NCBI GenBank assembly: GCA_946479075.1
Contig: CAMLDT010000053.1
Location: 1 to 17,877 of the forward strand
Origin: an uncultured Polaromonas sp.
GTDB lineage: Bacteria; Pseudomonadota; Gammaproteobacteria; Burkholderiales; Burkholderiaceae
Length of the DNA stretch: 17,877 nucleotides
Direction of reading: 5' to 3'
Positions 13,251 to 17,877 of the stretch are shown piece by piece. Positions within the stretch are counted from its first letter, which is position 1. Each line of letters starts with the position of its first letter. Below the pieces are notes generated by a model. It did no database searches, had not been told where the DNA came from, and was given only the letters and a program-made list of their open reading frames with translations. The position numbers and the translations under genes are program-made.

Positions 13251-13729
13251 CCGACTCCCCGCCAACCACCCCCCAGCATGTGGTGATTTTCACCGACGGC
13301 GCCTGCAAGGGCAATCCCGGCCCCGGCGGCTGGGGCGCGATGCTGACCACCGGTGACAGCGTCAAGGAGCTGTTTGGCGGCGAACTGGCAACCACCAACA
13401 ACCGCATGGAAATGACGGCGGTGATCGAGGCGCTGTCGGCACTGAAGCGGCCCTGCCGCGTCACCCTGCACGTGGACAGCCAGTACGTGCTCAAGGGCAT
13501 GACCGAGTGGATCAAGGGCTGGAAAGCCCGCGGCTGGCGCACCGCCGCCAAGGAGCCGGTCAAAAATGTGGACCTGTGGCAAAAGCTGGATGCACTGGTG
13601 ACCGGCAGCGGCCACAGCATCGAATGGATCTGGGTGCGCGGGCACGACGGCGACCCGGGCAACGAGCGGGCCGACCTGCTGGCCAACCAGGGCGTGGAAG
13701 TGGCGATGGGACGCCGCCGCGCACCCTGA
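13247..13729 (+). CDS. rnhA: Ribonuclease HI
   Basis: Cleaves the RNA strand of RNA-DNA hybrids, removing primers and R-loops. The 160-residue length is normal (E. coli 155). The catalytic set is complete: Asp17 in [14 protein letters not shown], Glu55 in NNRMEM, Asp77 in HVDSQYV, His133 and Asp143 in [13 protein letters not shown]. The basic handle region with [11 protein letters not shown] (about 90-100) is present. It overlaps the upstream methyltransferase gene by ATGA and so lacks its own leader. In many proteobacteria dnaQ follows directly; here it is replaced by a 194-bp gap and an efflux module. Confidence 0.97.
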   Translation: MTDSPPTTPQHVVIFTDGACKGNPGPGGWGAMLTTGDSVKELFGGELATTNNRMEMTAVIEALSALKRPCRVTLHVDSQYVLKGMTEWIKGWKARGWRTAAKEPVKNVDLWQKLDALVTGSGHSIEWIWVRGHDGDPGNERADLLANQGVEVAMGRRRAP

Positions 13730-13823
13730 ACGCGCCCGCGCATGGCGGCGCTGCGCAAGGCCAAGCCAGGCAGCGTCCGCCTCGGCTTCGGCTTTTGCTT
13801 TGGTAAAGGCCTTGTAAAGCTGA

Positions 13824-13844
13824 GCGGCAGCCTGCCTGTGCCGC
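13824..13844. promoter_or_regulatory. Small inverted repeat upstream of the efflux genes
   Basis: GCGGCA (13824-13829) and TGCCGC (13839-13844) form a 6-bp palindrome with a 9-bp centre, about 40 bp upstream of the candidate -35 of the adaptor gene. It could be an operator for an unlinked regulator, as no regulator gene is adjacent, or chance in GC-rich DNA. There is no T-run suited to a terminator for rnhA. Confidence 0.25.
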
Positions 13845-13883
13845 ATGACAAAAAAAGGCGCGCGGTGGTGGCGTCCTGCTACA

Positions 13884-13912
13884 TTGGAAGTTTGTATCTT
13901 TTCAATTACAAA
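13884..13912 (+). promoter_or_regulatory. Candidate promoter of the RND efflux genes
   Basis: TTGGAA (13884-13889) and TACAAA (13907-13912) are 17 bp apart, each matching four of six consensus bases, in an unusually AT-rich patch of this window. The predicted transcription start falls about 5 bp before the adaptor ATG at 13924, which would leave an almost leaderless mRNA. Confidence 0.4.
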
Positions 13913-13923
13913 TTTTCTTTTCC

Positions 13924-15267
13924 ATGGCATCAAAAGCAATCTATGCGGGGGTCGCAGTGGCCGGTATTGCGCTGGCTTCCGGCGCGGCCTGGTGGTACCA
14001 GAAGCCCAAAGCCGCTGCGAACGGAGGGCCGGCGGCGCCAGGGCAGGCGGCGGCCGCCGCACCTGCAGGCGCCGGTGCCGGCAAGCCCGTCACGGTGGAA
14101 GCCGCCAGGGTGGCGCTGGCCCGCCTGACCGATGATGCGCAGGCCGTGGGCAGCCTGCGTTCTCGCCGCAGTGTGGTGCTCCGTCCCGAGGTCAGCGGCC
14201 GCATCACCCAGCTCAACTTCACCGACGGCCAGCGGGTGCGAAAAGGGCAGGTGCTGGTGCAGTTCGACGACCAGTTGCCACTGGCCCAGGTCCAGCAAAG
14301 CCAGGCCGAGTTGTCCATCGCCGAGGCCAACCAGAAGCGCAACCAGGAACTGGTGGCGCAGAATTTTGTGAGCCAGCGTTCGCTGGATGAAAGCGCCGCC
14401 AACCTGCAGGTGGCCCAGGCCAAACTGTCGCTGGCCAAGGCCACGGCGGCGCGCCTGAAAATTGTGGCGCCCTTTGACGGCATCGCCGGCATCCGCCAGG
14501 TCAATGCCGGGGACTACCTCAAGGACGGCGCCGATATCGTGAACATCGAGGACATCGACGCGCTGTTTGTCGATTTCCGCCTGCCCGAGCGTTTCCAGAG
14601 CAAGCTGCGGCGCGGGCAGACCGCGCTGGTTGATCTGGATGCGCTGCCCGGCCTGAAATACACCGCACTGGTGCAGGCCATCGATCCGCTGATCGATGCC
14701 AACGGCCGCTCGGTGGCGGTGCGGGCCTGCATCGACAACCGGCAGCTCAAGTTGCGCCCCGGCATGTTTGCCCGGGTCAACGCGGTGTTCGGCGAGCGCG
14801 AGGATGCCAAGGTCATTCCTGAAGAGGCCTTGCTGCCCGAGGGCGACAAGCAATTCGTGATCAAGCTGATACCGGGTGCGGACAAACAAGGCTGGACCAC
14901 GCGGCGTGTGCCGGTGGAAGTCGGCGTGCGGCGGCCCGGCCGGGTCGAGATCACAGGCGGCTTGCAGGCCGGCGATACCGTGGTGACGGCCGGCCAGCAG
15001 CGTGTGCCGCGCGACGGCACCACCGTGCGGGTGATTGACCTGAGCCAGACGGCCGCGCGCCCTGCAGACGGCGCTCCGGCCCAGCCCAAACCGGCCCCCG
15101 TGGTTGCGCCCCAGCCGGCGGGCGGCAACCCCTGCCTGGCCGGCGTGCGCGAGGCCGATGCCCCGCCTGCCGCGCGAGAGCGCAAGCGCGAAAGCGCCGC
15201 GCCCGAGGTGGCACCTGCCGGCGCCATGCCCGAAGCACGCGCCCGCACGGCACGCAAGCCTGCCTGA
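13924..15267 (+). CDS. RND efflux periplasmic adaptor (membrane fusion protein)
   Basis: HlyD/MdtA-like adaptor that links an inner-membrane RND pump to an outer-membrane channel, 447 residues. The N-terminus is a single hydrophobic anchor (about 6-25) with no lipobox. An Ala/Gly/Pro linker follows. The biotinyl-lipoyl half motifs VSGRITQLNFTDGQRVRKGQVL (from 89) and APFDGIAGIRQVNAGDYL (from 182) flank the coiled-coil hairpin rich in Gln, Ala and Glu (about 117-178). The beta-barrel and membrane-proximal domains then run to about 375, including RPGMFARVNA and VIPEEAL. The last 70 or so residues are a low-complexity Pro/Ala/Arg tail not typical of the family. The ATG is preceded by a pyrimidine-rich TTTTCTTTTCC and no Shine-Dalgarno sequence. 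The pump gene follows after 30 bp. Confidence 0.93.
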   Translation: MASKAIYAGVAVAGIALASGAAWWYQKPKAAANGGPAAPGQAAAAAPAGAGAGKPVTVEAARVALARLTDDAQAVGSLRSRRSVVLRPEVSGRITQLNFTDGQRVRKGQVLVQFDDQLPLAQVQQSQAELSIAEANQKRNQELVAQNFVSQRSLDESAANLQVAQAKLSLAKATAARLKIVAPFDGIAGIRQVNAGDYLKDGADIVNIEDIDALFVDFRLPERFQSKLRRGQTALVDLDALPGLKYTALVQAIDPLIDANGRSVAVRACIDNRQLKLRPGMFARVNAVFGEREDAKVIPEEALLPEGDKQFVIKLIPGADKQGWTTRRVPVEVGVRRPGRVEITGGLQAGDTVVTAGQQRVPRDGTTVRVIDLSQTAARPADGAPAQPKPAPVVAPQPAGGNPCLAGVREADAPPAARERKRESAAPEVAPAGAMPEARARTARKPA

Positions 15268-15297
15268 GGCAGCGCCCTTTTCCAGACGGGACCCCCC

Positions 15298-17877
15298 ATG
15301 CAACTGGCTGAAGTTTCGATACGCCGCCCGGTGTTTGCCACCGTGCTGTCCCTGCTGATCCTGCTGGTCGGCGCGGTCAGCTTCCAGCGCCTCAGCGTGC
15401 GCGAATACCCGAAGATCGACGAACCTGTGGTCACCGTCAGCGTGCGTTACCCCGGCGCCTCGGCCGAGGTGATCGAGTCGCAGGTCACCAAACCGCTGGA
15501 GGATTCGATTGCCGGCATTGACGCAGTGGATGTGCTGACCTCGATCAGCCGCGCCGACCAGAGCCAGATCTCGGTGCGTTTCCGGCTTGAAAAGGACGCC
15601 GACGCCGCCGCTGCCGAAGTGCGGGACCGGACCTCCCGTGTGCGCAACAAGTTGCCGCAGGCGATCGAGGAGCCGGTGATTGCCAAGGTCGAAGCCGACG
15701 CCTTTCCCGTGATCTGGCTGGCCTTCACCAGCGACAGCCTGACGCGGCTGCAGATCAACGACCTCGTCAACCGCATCGTCAAGCCGCGCCTGCAAACCGT
15801 GACCGGCGTGGCCGACGTGCGGATTTTCGGCGAACGCAAATACGCCATGCGTGTCTGGCTGGACACCGCCAAGCTGGCGGCCTACCGCCTGACCACGCAG
15901 GACGTGGAAGACGCCATCCGGCGCAGCAACCTGGAGGTGCCCGCAGGCCGCATCGAGTCGCAGCAGCGCGAGTTCAGCGTCACTTCGGAAACCGGCTTGA
16001 TGCGCCCGGCGCAATTCTCGGAAGTGGTGGTCAAGAACGTCAACGGTTTTCCGGTCAAGGTGCGCGATGTGGCGCGTGTGGAAGAGGGTGCGGCGGATGA
16101 GCGCAGCGGTGTGCGGCTCAATGGCCGGGCGGCCATCGGCGCCGGCGTGATCCGCCAGGCAACCGCCAACCCGCTGGACCTGTCCAAAGGCGTGCGCGAC
16201 ATGATCCCGCAGCTCAAGGCCGACCTCCCGCCGGAGGTGAACATCGACATTGCCAACGACAACTCGGTCTTCATTGACCGCTCGGTCGCCAATGTGTACA
16301 GGACCATTGTCGAGGCGGTGGTGCTGGTGGCGCTGGTGATTTTTGTCTTCCTGCGCACCCTGCGCGCGTCCATCATTCCCATCATCACCATCCCGGTCAG
16401 CCTGATCGGTACCTTTGCGCTGATGGCGCTGGCCGGCTTCACCATCAACACACTGACCTTGCTGGCGCTGGTGCTGGCCATTGGCCTGGTGGTCGATGAC
16501 GCCATCGTCATGCTGGAGAACATCTTCCGGCATATCGAGGAAGGGCTGGACCCGTTTTCCGCCGCCATCAAGGGGGCGCGTGAAATCGGTTTCGCCATCA
16601 TCACCATGACGGCCACGCTGGTGGCGGTGTATGCGCCGCTGGCGTTCACGCCGGGCCGCACCGGGCGGCTGTTTGTCGAGTTTGCGCTGGCGCTGGCCGG
16701 TGCCGTGGTGGTGTCCGGTTTTGTGGCGCTGACCCTGACGCCGATGTTGTGCGCCAAGCTGCTCCGGCACAACCCGAAGCCCAATCTTTTTGACCGCAGC
16801 ATTGAGCGGTTTCTGACCACCTTGTCCGAGCGTTATGGCCGCTTGCTGCGCTGGGTGCTGAGTGCGCGTTATCGCCCCGTTGCCCCTGGCCGGTCCGGCG
16901 CCAGGGGGCTGCTGCTGCAGGCGCGCTGGATCGTGGTCGGTGTCATGCTCGCCAGCGCGCTGGCCATCCTGCTGATTTTCCCGACCATGAAGCAGGAGCT
17001 GTCGCCGCTGGAAGACCGGGGCACGATTCTGGCCACGGTCAACGCGCCGGACGGGGCCACGCTGGACTACACCAACCGTTATGCCGAGGCGCTGGAAAAA
17101 ATGGGCCAGCCCTACAAGGAGTTCGACCGGATTTTTGCCAGCACGGGCAACCCGACGGTGTCCCAGGCCAGCGTGATCTACCGCACCGTCGATTGGGAAA
17201 ACCGCAAACGCAGCACCCTGGACATGGCGCGCGAACTGCAGCCCAAATTCGCCAGCCTGCCCGGCGTGACGGCCTTTCCCATCACGCCGCCTTCGCTGGG
17301 CCAGGGCTTTCGCGAACGCCCGCTCAATTTTGTGATCCAGACGTCCGACAGTTATGAAAACCTCAATCTCGTGGTGGAGCAGATGCTGGCCGAGATTGCC
17401 AAAAACCCCGGCATCCAGTCGCCGATATCTGACCTGCGCCTGAACAAGCCCGAGCTGCGCATCGACGTCAACCGCGAAAAGGCCGCCGACCTCGGCGTCA
17501 GTGTGGAGGTGGTGGCCAGGGCCATCGAGACCATGCTGGGCGGACGCAATGTCACGCGTTACAAGCGCGATGCCGAGCAATACGATGTGATCGTGCAGAC
17601 CGATGCCAGTGGCCGCAGCACGCCGGAAGACATCGAGGGCATTTATGTGCGCGGACGCAGCGACGCCATGATCCCGCTGTCCAGCCTGGTCAGCGTGCGT
17701 GAGGCCGTTTCACCGCGCGAGCTCAACCACTTCGGCCAGCGCCGCGCCGCTGCCATCACGGCCAATCTCTCGCCGGACTATTCGCTGGGCCAGGCGCTGA
17801 CCTTCATGAACCAGACTGCAGCCAAGGTGCTCAAGCCGGGCTACAGCACCGACCTCAACGGCACCTCGCGCGAGTTC
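15298..17877 (+). CDS. RND efflux pump inner-membrane transporter, 5' part (runs off window)
   Basis: AcrB/MexB-superfamily proton-driven pump; 860 residues are visible and the frame is open to the last base, so perhaps 150-200 residues are missing. MQLAEVSIRRPVFATVLSLLI starts the first membrane helix. The porter domain follows (YPGASAEVIESQVTKPLED, TGVADVRIFG), then a membrane bundle from about 335. The proton-relay pair is present as Asp400-Asp401 in LAIGLVVDDAIVMLENI, equivalent to AcrB Asp407/Asp408. Later segments include FVALTLTPMLCAKLL and the second porter half (about 565 on). Wording such as LNKPELRIDVNREKAADLGVS is like the MdtB/MdtC and MexK-type pumps. Residues 522-541 are an Arg/Gly/Pro-rich insertion before the seventh helix. 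The drug or metabolite exported is not deducible; no regulator or outer-membrane channel gene is visible. Confidence 0.95.
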   Translation, partial: MQLAEVSIRRPVFATVLSLLILLVGAVSFQRLSVREYPKIDEPVVTVSVRYPGASAEVIESQVTKPLEDSIAGIDAVDVLTSISRADQSQISVRFRLEKDADAAAAEVRDRTSRVRNKLPQAIEEPVIAKVEADAFPVIWLAFTSDSLTRLQINDLVNRIVKPRLQTVTGVADVRIFGERKYAMRVWLDTAKLAAYRLTTQDVEDAIRRSNLEVPAGRIESQQREFSVTSETGLMRPAQFSEVVVKNVNGFPVKVRDVARVEEGAADERSGVRLNGRAAIGAGVIRQATANPLDLSKGVRDMIPQLKADLPPEVNIDIANDNSVFIDRSVANVYRTIVEAVVLVALVIFVFLRTLRASIIPIITIPVSLIGTFALMALAGFTINTLTLLALVLAIGLVVDDAIVMLENIFRHIEEGLDPFSAAIKGAREIGFAIITMTATLVAVYAPLAFTPGRTGRLFVEFALALAGAVVVSGFVALTLTPMLCAKLLRHNPKPNLFDRSIERFLTTLSERYGRLLRWVLSARYRPVAPGRSGARGLLLQARWIVVGVMLASALAILLIFPTMKQELSPLEDRGTILATVNAPDGATLDYTNRYAEALEKMGQPYKEFDRIFASTGNPTVSQASVIYRTVDWENRKRSTLDMARELQPKFASLPGVTAFPITPPSLGQGFRERPLNFVIQTSDSYENLNLVVEQMLAEIAKNPGIQSPISDLRLNKPELRIDVNREKAADLGVSVEVVARAIETMLGGRNVTRYKRDAEQYDVIVQTDASGRSTPEDIEGIYVRGRSDAMIPLSSLVSVREAVSPRELNHFGQRRAAAITANLSPDYSLGQALTFMNQTAAKVLKPGYSTDLNGTSREF

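Noticed and set aside
13742..13923. Possible small gene or dnaQ remnant after rnhA
   Set aside because: No ribosome binding site, no recognisable DnaQ exonuclease motifs and no domain; the frame simply continues into an out-of-frame reading of the adaptor gene.
13930..17580. A 1216-codon open frame on the minus strand across both efflux genes
   Set aside because: It is antisense to two clearly recognisable genes, its translation is Gln/His/Arg/Gly-rich with no domain, and such frames arise from the strong third-position GC bias.

Overview
The window reads as chromosomal DNA of a GC-rich betaproteobacterium (Burkholderiales, most likely Comamonadaceae of the Polaromonas/Rhodoferax type). The evidence is the protein flavour, the dnaX-ybaB-recR and mltD-gloB-yafS-rnhA gene orders, tightly packed ATGA-overlapping genes, and short interspersed repeats of kinds I associate with that family from memory. 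No phage, integrase, transposase, CRISPR array, rRNA or tRNA was found.

Layout. (1) 1-2762, plus strand: 3' part of dnaX (clamp loader tau/gamma), ybaB/ebfC and recR, the classical replication/recombination-repair cluster. dnaX carries an exact A-AAA-AAG heptamer in the E. coli register, with a stop codon three codons into the -1 frame, so it probably makes a gamma-like short product by programmed frameshifting. A REP-like hairpin sits between ybaB and recR. (2) 2809-3222: a small MAPEG-family membrane protein. (3) 3378-8730, plus strand: a six-gene cluster consisting of a NitT/TauT-type ABC importer (binding protein, ATPase, permease), an Asp/Glu-racemase-fold protein, an LDH2/MDH2-family dehydrogenase and a glutathione S-transferase. 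From the ATPase to the GST the genes overlap or lie within a few bases of each other. The substrate cannot be read from the sequence. (4) 8889-9041: a 50-residue DUF3096 membrane peptide, convergent with (5) 9058-12365, minus strand: gloB, mltD (coupled by an ATGA overlap) and a membrane-anchored Mrr-like protein whose nuclease residues look replaced. (6) 12378-13729, plus strand: a YafS-like methyltransferase and rnhA, divergent from gloB with only 12 bp between start codons. dnaQ, the usual next gene, is absent. (7) 13924-17877, plus strand: an RND efflux adaptor and the first 860 residues of its inner-membrane pump, which runs off the window.

Most of the window is ordinary housekeeping and transport. 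I do not see a clearly new defence or mobile system. The observations most worth checking are the dnaX frameshift site, a dispersed element that appears both inside the tau-only part of dnaX and upstream of the Mrr-like gene, the apparently inactivated Mrr-like membrane protein, the orphan transporter/enzyme cluster, and the loss of dnaQ from its usual place. All alignments and motif calls were made by eye without database searches.
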